Assembly: GCF_001434135.1 (NCBI RefSeq)
Contig: NZ_AZEB01000006.1
Location: forward strand, 62,001-126,000
DNA length: 64,000 nucleotides
Source: Lentilactobacillus kisonensis DSM 19906 = JCM 15041
GTDB lineage: Bacteria; Bacillota; Bacilli; Lactobacillales; Lactobacillaceae
Direction: 5' to 3'
The notes beneath the pieces are model-generated. The model made no database searches and had not been told where the DNA came from. It was given only the letters and a program-made list of their open reading frames with translations. Positions within the stretch are counted from its first letter, which is position 1. The number at the start of each line of letters is the position of its first letter. This document shows, piece after piece, positions 55,412-61,733 of this stretch. A program made the position numbers and the translations under genes.

Positions 55412-55530
55412 GTGAGTGGAGCAGAGCGGTTAACAATCGGAGTGTAAGTCTCCTTCGAGGGAAATTCCCGGTTTTGGAATTTTTCTCGAAGGTGCTTACG
55501 CGCAGATTGTTGCTCTGCGGAACGGTCCTA
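55412..55530 (+). repeat. Hairpin repeat R21 (type 1, altered outer stem)
   Basis: Outer arms CAGAGC/GCTCTG, inner arms AACAATC/GATTGTT and CCTTCGAG/CTCGAAGG, all paired changes relative to R1. Confidence 0.87.
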
Positions 55531-55534
55531 GTAA

Positions 55535-55551
55535 AGTGAGCAGCGGTCCTA
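55535..55551 (+). repeat. Minimal deletion derivative of the repeat
   Basis: GTGAGCAGCGGTCCTAA joins the first six bases of a left end to the last bases of a right end, as if the whole hairpin had been removed. Confidence 0.55.
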
Positions 55552-55630
55552 AGCCGCATAGTCTACACAACTATTCTAGCACATTGTCTAAGCACTCAAA
55601 AAGATAGTAAATTTTGACAACCATTCGCAT

Positions 55631-56113
55631 CTACAAATTCATAATGAAGAAGCGATCCATTGTAGAATGCTGGGCAACATTGAGGGGATGGCCGAGATTG
55701 GTAAACCCATATCGTTGGTAAAGATGGATGGCTGTGGTTAGTGAATGGTAAGTTTCTAAGTAGAGTTTTTGATAGCCAGCTTGTTTGGCAAATTCAACCG
55801 CGGTATCCAGAAGCTTGTAGCTGAGATGCTGGCCCTGGGCTTTTTGATCCAGGTAGAGTTTTTGTAATTCCGCTACACCAGCTTCAGTGTCGTATTCCGC
55901 AATGCCAACCCCACCTAAGACGTTTCCCTGATCGTTGATAGCGACGAAATACTGCCGTTTGTCAGATTCGGCGTAGTAGGCGCTAAGCTGATTAAGTTCG
56001 GGATCAAAATAGGCGGTACCAGGAATGTTTAACCCAAATGATTTCAGCAAGTGCTTAATAATCCGTGCTAAACTTGCATCGTCCTTAGATTTGATAGGTC
56101 TAATTGTTGCCAC
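55631..56113 (-). CDS. GNAT family N-acetyltransferase
   Basis: 160 residues: AGVAELQKLYLDQKAQGQHLSYKLL holds the acetyl-CoA loop (Q-x-x-G-x-x form), with TYHSLTTAIHLYQRYGFTNLG at the C-terminal half. Close in pattern to YjcF/MarR-associated GNATs of small amines, substrate unknown. GTG start at 56113 with AAGAAGGCG upstream. Confidence 0.8.
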   Translation of the reverse strand: MATIRPIKSKDDASLARIIKHLLKSFGLNIPGTAYFDPELNQLSAYYAESDKRQYFVAINDQGNVLGGVGIAEYDTEAGVAELQKLYLDQKAQGQHLSYKLLDTAVEFAKQAGYQKLYLETYHSLTTAIHLYQRYGFTNLGHPLNVAQHSTMDRFFIMNL

Positions 56114-56248
56114 TAAAGTCGCCTTCTTAATTTAAAATTGATGGCTATGATAATAACACGATTTGATTACCATGCAAAGGGAATGTGAACGGTTTCCGTG
56201 ATATAATTGATATAATTTAAATGACTATGAATAGTGGGAGGGATCAAC

Positions 56249-57106
56249 ATGGCTCGTAAAGTAGCGATTGTAACTGGTGCGTCGTCAGGAATTGGTAAGC
56301 AGATTGCTAAGAATCTTTTTCGAAATGGGATGGACGTGTATGCACTATCCCGGCGAGTTTATAAAATGAACGAACTCGATGACCTTGGGATTCACACGTT
56401 GCACCTGGACGTTTCCGATCAAGAAGAGATCGAACAAGTAGTCAATCAGATTGCACAAGAAGCTGGGCGGATCGACGTTTTAGTCAATAATGCTGGTCTA
56501 GGTACCTTTGGCTCGATTGAGGAAGTTGACCTCTCTGAGGGCGAGTACGAATTTAAGGTGAACGTTTTTGGAATGGTCAAGATGATTCAAGCGGTTCTCC
56601 CAACTATGCGTCAGCAGAAAAGCGGCCGGATTATTAACATGTCATCAATGGATGGCAAGCTGGGTAATCTGATGGGGGCTTGGTACGTTGGTTCTAAGTT
56701 TGCCATTGAAGGGATTAGTGATTCACTGCGACTGGAATTGAAGCCATTTGGCATTGACGTTGCTGTGATCGAACCCGGTGCGATTTCGTCCAATTGGAAG
56801 GGCATTGCGATTGATAAGCTGATGGAAGTGTCTGGCGAGGGCCCATACGCTCAAATGGCAAGGCAAACTAGCGATTTCTTTGCATTAGCTTATAAGTTCG
56901 CGTCTACGCCAAGAGTTGTTGCCAGAATGGTTGATCGAGCAGCATTGTCGAGACGGCCGAAGACGAGATATGTTGGTGGAGCCGGCGCAAAGCCGATGTT
57001 GTGGGCAAGAAGAATTTTGCCAGACCGCTGCATGGACGCATTGAACGTGGCGATGTACAAATACGCCCAAAAGATTGTCAATAAGCAGACAGCCTTTAAC
57101 CGTTAA
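56249..57106 (+). CDS. Short-chain dehydrogenase/reductase
   Basis: 285 residues. TGASSGIGKQIA is the NAD(P)-binding motif, NNAGLGTFG follows, and YVGSKFAIEG supplies the catalytic Tyr and Lys after SSMDGKLGN (Ser). The C-terminal extension beyond residue 240 (RRPKTRYVGGAG) is typical of the larger SDRs. Substrate unknown. ATG 56249 after GGGAGGG; the frame from 56234 is a longer reading without its own site. Confidence 0.9.
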   Translation: MARKVAIVTGASSGIGKQIAKNLFRNGMDVYALSRRVYKMNELDDLGIHTLHLDVSDQEEIEQVVNQIAQEAGRIDVLVNNAGLGTFGSIEEVDLSEGEYEFKVNVFGMVKMIQAVLPTMRQQKSGRIINMSSMDGKLGNLMGAWYVGSKFAIEGISDSLRLELKPFGIDVAVIEPGAISSNWKGIAIDKLMEVSGEGPYAQMARQTSDFFALAYKFASTPRVVARMVDRAALSRRPKTRYVGGAGAKPMLWARRILPDRCMDALNVAMYKYAQKIVNKQTAFNR

Positions 57107-57121
57107 GATTAAAAAATGGCA

Positions 57122-57150
57122 TTGACTATAAAATCCGAATAACGTATTCT
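57122..57150 (+). promoter_or_regulatory. thi operon promoter
   Basis: TTGACT (57122-57127), 17-nt spacer, TATTCT (57145-57150), placing transcription start near 57157 just before the riboswitch. Confidence 0.65.
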
Positions 57151-57164
57151 TAAGAAGTAGCACA

Positions 57165-57256
57165 ACACTAGGGGTGCCGCTGAAAAGCAGCTGAGATAGG
57201 TCTAAGAGACTTGGACCCTTGGAACCTGTGAGCTAGGACTTGCGTAGGAAAAGTGT
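57165..57256 (+). promoter_or_regulatory. TPP riboswitch
   Basis: The THI-box core is plain: CACTAGGGGTGCC, GCTGAGAT, GACCCTTGGAACCTG and CTAGGACTTGCGTAGGAAA. It senses thiamine pyrophosphate and represses thiM-thiD-thiE. The expression platform is unclear because three hairpin repeats fill the next 530 nt; a weak hairpin GGAGCTG...CAGCCCC followed by TTATTTTT lies at 57481-57521. Confidence 0.93.
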
Positions 57257-57259
57257 CGA

Positions 57260-57412
57260 GTGCTGAACCAAGCGGTTAGAAACCGGAGCCTAAGTTTCCT
57301 TAGCCAGAAATCCACGGTTTTTGTGGATTTTTGGTTAAGGAGGCTTAGGTGCAGGTTTCTGCTTGGAGAGGCACGTTTCCACAATATAACGGCGAAACAC
57401 CACCAAAATTGT
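57260..57412 (+). repeat. Hairpin repeat R22 (type 2) with tail
   Basis: ACCAAGC/GCTTGG outer arms, GAAACC/GGTTTC, CTAAG/CTTAG and TCCTTAGCCA/TGGTTAAGGA, ending GGCACGTTTCCACAATATAA and a GTTTC...GAAAC palindrome. Starts right at the end of the riboswitch. Confidence 0.82.
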
Positions 57413-57524
57413 GGAAACAAGCGAATATTTACAGCATAACTACAAATATTCATAACTAAAACACTCAACCAACTAATCCAAGGAGCTGCAGGCAATTCAT
57501 TGTCTCAGCCCCTTATTTTTGTTT

Positions 57525-57644
57525 TAGGACAGCTGCACAAAGCAGAAGCTTCCACATAAGCACCTCCGACAAAAATCCCCCAACCCAGGAATTTCTGTCG
57601 AAGGAGACTTATGTTCCAGCTTCTAGGCGCTTTGTTCCGCTCAC
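57525..57644 (-). repeat. Hairpin repeat R23 (type 1)
   Basis: Arms AGAAGC/GCTTCT, ACATAAG/CTTATGT and CCTCCGACA/TGTCGAAGG (one mismatch). Confidence 0.85.
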
Positions 57645-57651
57645 TTATTTT

Positions 57652-57771
57652 TAGGACAGCTGTACAAAGCAGAAGCTTGCACGTAAGCCAACTTCTCCAA
57701 GAATCCCAAGCCCAGGGATTCCCGGAGAAGTCAACTTACGCTCCAGCTTCTAAGCGCTTTGCTCCGCTCAC
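57652..57771 (-). repeat. Hairpin repeat R24 (type 1)
   Basis: Arms AGAAGC/GCTTCT, CGTAAG/CTTACG and ACTTCTCC/GGAGAAGT. Head-to-tail with R23; left end 19 nt before the thiM start codon. Confidence 0.87.
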
Positions 57772-57790
57772 TTTTAAAAGGAGAAAAACC

Positions 57791-58579
57791 ATGAAAATCA
57801 ATTTACTAGATACTTTACGGGAGAAGAATCCCATAGCTTTCAATATTTCCAACTTCGTGACTGTGCAAGACGTTGCCAATGGCATTAATGCATTGGGGGC
57901 ATCACCGATCATGTCAGAGGAACAAAATGAAGCCGAAGCAATGGTCAAAATGTGTAATTCGGTGACAATTAATTTGGGCGCCTTCACAGAGCCCCAGCTA
58001 GAGCAGATTGCAACGGTATGTGCGTTTGCAAATAAGTATCAAAAGCCGATTGTGATCGACCCAGTGGCTGTTGGGGCGGTTGAATATCGGACTGAGCGTT
58101 GTAACGAATTACTTGACCAAATTGATGTCTCGGTTATTCGTGGTAATGCGGGTGAAGTGGCAGCGTTGGCGGATGTTGCTTGGAACTCTAAAGGGATTGA
58201 CGCTGGGGAAGGCACTGGTGATCTTGAGGATATAGCCAAGAAGTTAGCTAAAAAGCGGGACTGCGTTGTGGTTGAGAGTGGCAAGACCGACATTATTACC
58301 GATGGCGATGCAGTTGTCAGAATCTTTAACGAGACGGATCTCTTTAAGTTGCATGTCGGTTCCGGAGACATGTTATCAAGTACGATCGGTTGCTTCTGTG
58401 GCGTTGAAAAGGATCCATTTGAGGCGGCTCAAACAGCAACAGTGATATTTGACGTGGCTGGCGAATTAGTTGCAAAGTCAATGAAACAACCACTGGCAGG
58501 ATCGTTTGGCCCGCAGTTAATTGATGAACTGCATTTAGTGGATGTGAAGACGGTGGAGAAGTACGCACAATATGAGTGA
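57791..58579 (+). CDS. thiM: Hydroxyethylthiazole kinase
   Basis: 262 residues of the ribokinase-like family. NISNFVTVQDVANGINALGASPIMS, DPVAVGAVEYR, VIRGNAGEV and HVGSGDMLSSTIG (usually GTGCxLS; here Ser and Asp precede) mark the ThiM fold, phosphorylating 4-methyl-5-(2-hydroxyethyl)thiazole for thiamine salvage. ATG 57791 follows AAAAGGAG. The TGA stop is inside the left end of a repeat. The GTGC to GSGDM change at the active loop might affect catalysis. Confidence 0.9.
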   Translation: MKINLLDTLREKNPIAFNISNFVTVQDVANGINALGASPIMSEEQNEAEAMVKMCNSVTINLGAFTEPQLEQIATVCAFANKYQKPIVIDPVAVGAVEYRTERCNELLDQIDVSVIRGNAGEVAALADVAWNSKGIDAGEGTGDLEDIAKKLAKKRDCVVVESGKTDIITDGDAVVRIFNETDLFKLHVGSGDMLSSTIGCFCGVEKDPFEAAQTATVIFDVAGELVAKSMKQPLAGSFGPQLIDELHLVDVKTVEKYAQYE

Positions 58580-58597
58580 GCGGAGCAAAGCGGTTAG
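58576..58597 (+). repeat. Type 1 left-end fragment (interrupted copy)
   Basis: GTGAGCGGAGCAAAGCGG with the thiM stop inside, cut off by type 2 copy R25; the matching right half resumes at 58741. Confidence 0.75.
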
Positions 58598-58598
58598 A

Positions 58599-58728
58599 GT
58601 GCGGAACCAAGCGGTTAGAGACTGGAATCTAAGGTGCTTTCGGCTTAAACCCCGGGCTTGGGTTTGAGTCGGAAGTTCCTTAGATGCAAGTCTCTGCTTG
58701 GTGTAGCACGTTTCCACTATGTTGACAG
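58599..58728 (+). repeat. Hairpin repeat R25 (type 2), nested
   Basis: Outer arms ACCAAGC/GCTTGGT, inner AGAGACT/AGTCTCT and CTAAGG/CCTTAG, ending GCACGTTTCCACTATG. Lies between the two halves of an interrupted type 1 copy. Confidence 0.82.
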
Positions 58729-58740
58729 GATGCTTAATCC

Positions 58741-58805
58741 ATGGCTGGGATTTTTGAGCGGGAGGGCTTATGCGGAACTTTCTTTACGGAGCGGCTCCAA
58801 TCCAT
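58741..58805 (+). repeat. Type 1 right half (interrupted copy)
   Basis: GGATTTTTGAGCGGGAGGGC to TTTACGGAGCGGCTCC. Completes, with the fragment at 58576, one type 1 repeat split by R25. The rest of the gap to 58928 is plain. Confidence 0.65.
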
Positions 58806-58928
58806 ACAAAAACAACGCGCACTAACTAAATTTAAAGTTTCAAAATTATCTATTCTCTCCAACCAATCGAAGATGTCCAATCCTCATTCAATTTCCAACC
58901 AACTAAGTCAAAGGAGAACCGAACAAAC

Positions 58929-59750
58929 ATGATCAATCAAACAATTCAAGCACTAACAATCGCCGGTACTGACAGTGGTGGTGGTGCTGGCGTAATGGCT
59001 GACATTAAAACGATGCAGGAACGTCACGTTTTCTCAGCAGCTGTAGTGGTTGCCGTAACGGCACAGAATACGATTGGCGTACAAGACTTTATGGCGATGC
59101 CAAAGAAAATGATCGATGAGCAGTTTGCTTCTGTAGCAAGCGATTTAAAAATTCGGGCTTGTAAGACGGGAATGTTGGCTGATGTCGCTACCGTTGAGGC
59201 AGTTGTTGCCAATTTGAAGAAGTATGACTTAGGTCCGCTAACTGTGGATCCAGTCATGATTGCTAAAGGTGGGGCGCGCCTACTTTCCGAGGATGCGATT
59301 GCCACGGTTCGCGATCAATTATTGCCACTGGCGGACATTTTGACTCCCAATCTGCCTGAGGCTGAAGAACTAACCGGTACGAAGATCGAAACGAAAGATC
59401 AGATGATCATTGCTGCCAAGAAGCTTCAAGAACTTGGGGTTAAAAACGTAATTATCAAGGGCGGTCACCAGACACATTCAAAGGAGTCAGCCGATTTTGT
59501 CTTGCTTGAAGATGGTCACTCATTTTGGGTAAGTTCACCGCGAATTGATACTGTTCGGACTCACGGCACTGGTGATACATTATCATCTTGTATCACGGCT
59601 GAACTTGCAAAAGGTAAGGACGTTGAGACCGCAATTCGGATTGGTAAGCAGTACGTTCAAGCGACCATTGCCAATGGCATTGAAGTTGGTCATGGTCACG
59701 GCCCGTTGAATCACTGGGCAACCATTGCTGGCGAGGAAGGTGAAAACTAG
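58929..59750 (+). CDS. thiD: Hydroxymethylpyrimidine/phosphomethylpyrimidine kinase
   Basis: 273 residues of the ribokinase family. LTIAGTDSGGGAGVMADIKTM at the N-terminus, DPVMIAKGGARLL, NVIIKGGH and RTHGTGDTLSSCI (catalytic GTGD Asp) are diagnostic. It phosphorylates HMP and HMP-P in thiamine salvage or synthesis. ATG follows AAAGGAG. Ends one base before the thiE ATG. Confidence 0.95.
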   Translation: MINQTIQALTIAGTDSGGGAGVMADIKTMQERHVFSAAVVVAVTAQNTIGVQDFMAMPKKMIDEQFASVASDLKIRACKTGMLADVATVEAVVANLKKYDLGPLTVDPVMIAKGGARLLSEDAIATVRDQLLPLADILTPNLPEAEELTGTKIETKDQMIIAAKKLQELGVKNVIIKGGHQTHSKESADFVLLEDGHSFWVSSPRIDTVRTHGTGDTLSSCITAELAKGKDVETAIRIGKQYVQATIANGIEVGHGHGPLNHWATIAGEEGEN

Positions 59751-59751
59751 T

Positions 59752-60405
59752 ATGGAAATGAAATTTGAAACGGCGATGTTAAGAAGCTATTTTATTGCCG
59801 GAACGCAAGATATTAAGGATGAGCGACCACTTGAAGAAGTATTGAAACAGGCCTTAGAAGCCGGAATCACAGCGTTTCAGTACCGAGAGAAGGGACCAAC
59901 TTCGTTAACTGGTAGTCAAAAACTGGAATTGGGGCAGCGCCTTAAAGTACTTTGTGCGGATTATCAAATTCCATTTATCGTTGATGACGACGTTGATTTA
60001 GCGATCAAGACTAGGGCGGATGGCATTCACGTTGGCCAAAAGGATGAGCGGGTAACCAGTGTGATTGATCAGGTTGGCAATCAAATGTTTGTAGGGCTAT
60101 CGTGTGACACGCCTGATCAAATTCAAGTTGCCAATCAAATTGCCGGAATTAGTTACATCGGCAGTGGCCCAGTATTCCCGACTGGCTCCAAGGCTGATGC
60201 TGATCCAGTAATTGGCGTTGACGGACTCGCTCAGTTGGTTAAGGTTAGCAAATTACCGGTTGTGGCGATCGGCGGCATCACTGAGGATAATATTACGGAA
60301 TTGCCGAAGACAGGGGTTGCTGGCACTTCGGTGATTTCGATGATTGCGCAAAGTGATGACATTTTTCGAACAGTTAAGACAATGAACCAGACTTTCAGTG
60401 ATTGA
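59752..60405 (+). CDS. thiE: Thiamine-phosphate synthase
   Basis: 217 residues of the ThiE barrel: FIAGTQDI, FQYREKGPTS, LKVLCADYQIPFIVDDDVDLA, ADGIHVGQKDE, GPVFPTGSKADA and VAIGGITEDNI are its phosphate- and pyrimidine-binding segments. Couples HMP-PP to THZ-P. ATG 59752 after GAGGAAGGTG, 1 nt after the thiD stop; ATG 59758 is the alternative. Completes the salvage set thiM-thiD-thiE. Confidence 0.94.
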   Translation: MEMKFETAMLRSYFIAGTQDIKDERPLEEVLKQALEAGITAFQYREKGPTSLTGSQKLELGQRLKVLCADYQIPFIVDDDVDLAIKTRADGIHVGQKDERVTSVIDQVGNQMFVGLSCDTPDQIQVANQIAGISYIGSGPVFPTGSKADADPVIGVDGLAQLVKVSKLPVVAIGGITEDNITELPKTGVAGTSVISMIAQSDDIFRTVKTMNQTFSD

Positions 60406-60439
60406 TGATGGTTATGTTGTTGAAAATGAAGTTGGTGTG

Positions 60440-60541
60440 ATAAAATACTATGTATAAGGGCAGAGGTCGCGGAAACAACCTCTGTCTGGCACAAGTTAAA
60501 GTGCATTGGGAGGAAAGCTAATCTTTGCGGTTAGCTTTTTT
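60440..60541 (+). ncRNA. Candidate antisense RNA of a type I toxin locus
   Basis: Three hairpins, ending in a terminator: CAGAGGT/ACCTCTG (60464-60488), GCAC/GTGC (60489-60505) and AGCTAATC...GGTTAGCT plus TTTTTT (60517-60541). Preceded by possible promoter boxes TTGTTG and TAAAAT 18 nt apart. It runs against, and overlaps, the 3' end of the 32-codon gene at 60518-60616. Expression is untested. Confidence 0.4.
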
Positions 60542-60616
60542 TATTATCCGGAAAGCGGTCGCAAAACCAACTGCGGCCTGGGATAGTATCAATAAGCTAA
60601 TGGCAACGCCTATCAT
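60518..60616 (-). CDS. Small hydrophobic peptide, candidate type I toxin
   Basis: 32 residues, below usual gene-finder limits: one membrane helix (MIGVAISLLILSQAAVGFAT) followed by a basic tail (RIIKKANRKD), the pattern of type I toxins. The ATG at 60616 has GGAAAGGAC 7 nt upstream. Its last codons lie in the terminator of a convergent RNA, an arrangement like txpA/RatA. An inverted repeat, GTGCATCATCATCAC and GTGATGTATGCAC (60640-60654 and 60677-60689), can fold in its 5' leader. Not assigned to a known toxin family. Confidence 0.45.
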   Translation of the reverse strand: MIGVAISLLILSQAAVGFATAFRIIKKANRKD

Positions 60617-60787
60617 CCAAATGTCCTTTCCAAAATTTTGTGCATCATCATCACCCCATTTCTATGTTGGTAAGGTGTGATGTATGCACCATTAACCTGC
60701 TAAGTCACTCATGAGAATGACTCTATATATTAAATACGCTAAAGAAGCTACTATTCATGTTTTCCTCAAAAAAATATCTCGAAAATA

Positions 60788-60828
60788 ACGGATCTGGTGA
60801 TTTTTTCACCAAATCCGTTGTCCTTTTC
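60788..60828 (-). terminator. Terminator of the secreted-protein gene at 60831
   Basis: ACGGATCTGGTGA pairs with TCACCAAATCCGT; the gap 60690-60787 shows no other feature. Confidence 0.65.
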
Positions 60829-60830
60829 AT

Positions 60831-61322
60831 CTACTCCATATTAAACCCTTCAACATTTGCCTTGGGGACTCGCTTAATCGTCCCAGTCATCGATTTCATG
60901 ACGTCCGTATTATTGCGGGTGTAATAGTAAACCTGGTGTGGCGCCAGATCTGGTGACTTTACTTTGTAGGTTTCCAAGACGGGTTGTGTAAATCCAGCTA
61001 CGTCCCTTTCAGTCACGCTTGTTACCGTAACGTCTTGCGTATTAGGGGTCCCAAATGCTTTCCAGTTACGGGTATCGGTGGGGCCAAATACAAAATAATT
61101 ACCTGAGCGGGTGTAGTTGGTATTTGGCGAAGCAATCCGAACGCCATCCCCGTAAAACGTCAACTCAGTTTGATTGCCATACCAATTACCGCGGAATGTT
61201 TCGGCCACCGAATTGGGATTAGCCGCTGAGGCGTTATTTCGCCTAGTCGAATTAATGCCCGATCCGACCACGACAACACTAAAAATGATTGTTATTAAGA
61301 TGGTGATTGTTGATCTTTTCAT
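60831..61322 (-). CDS. Secreted or anchored protein of unknown function
   Basis: 163 residues with an N-terminal hydrophobic signal or anchor (residues 5-22), then a beta-rich domain (RGNWYGNQTELTFYGDGVRI, SGNYFVFGPTD, YKVKSPDLAPHQVYYYTRNN). The layout resembles small lipocalin-like extracellular modules of lactobacilli, but there is no lipobox Cys and no named family. ATG after AGGAGGG. Repeat R26 lies 22 nt upstream of the start codon. Confidence 0.7.
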   Translation of the reverse strand: MKRSTITILITIIFSVVVVGSGINSTRRNNASAANPNSVAETFRGNWYGNQTELTFYGDGVRIASPNTNYTRSGNYFVFGPTDTRNWKAFGTPNTQDVTVTSVTERDVAGFTQPVLETYKVKSPDLAPHQVYYYTRNNTDVMKSMTGTIKRVPKANVEGFNME

Positions 61323-61344
61323 AATAGTTGCCCTCCTAAAAATA

Positions 61345-61467
61345 AGTGAGCCGAGTGTCAGGCGGTTAGAAACTGGAATATAAGTCTCCTTCAGGGGGAA
61401 TTTCTGGGTCTGGAATTTTTCTTGAAGGTGCTTACGCGCAGATTGTTGCTCTGCGGAGCTGTCCTAA
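61345..61467 (+). repeat. Hairpin repeat R26 (type 1, chimeric arms)
   Basis: The left arm AGAAACTGG with TCAGGC outer stem does not pair with the right arm CAGATTGTTGCTCTGCGG, which instead matches the right half of R21. Inner arm CCTTCAGG against CTTGAAGG pairs. Looks like a recombination product of two copies. Confidence 0.75.
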
Positions 61468-61733
61468 GACACCCAAAAATGGTTACCTTTCAACACCCAG
61501 AGTGTACCAAATTAATGTAAATAATCTGTAAATTTCTTGTATCTAGTGTGTACACGTTAAGTTACCAGACGGAAAAATAACGCAATTTGGCCAATCATGT
61601 TACACTTGAATTACTTGCTCATTACATATGTTAGGTTTAGATAAAATTCGGCTGATTCGCTTGCGGTAGGGCGGTAAACCGCTAATATAGAGGTTGAGCA
61701 ATAAATTATATATTGAATTAAGGTGGGATATTT

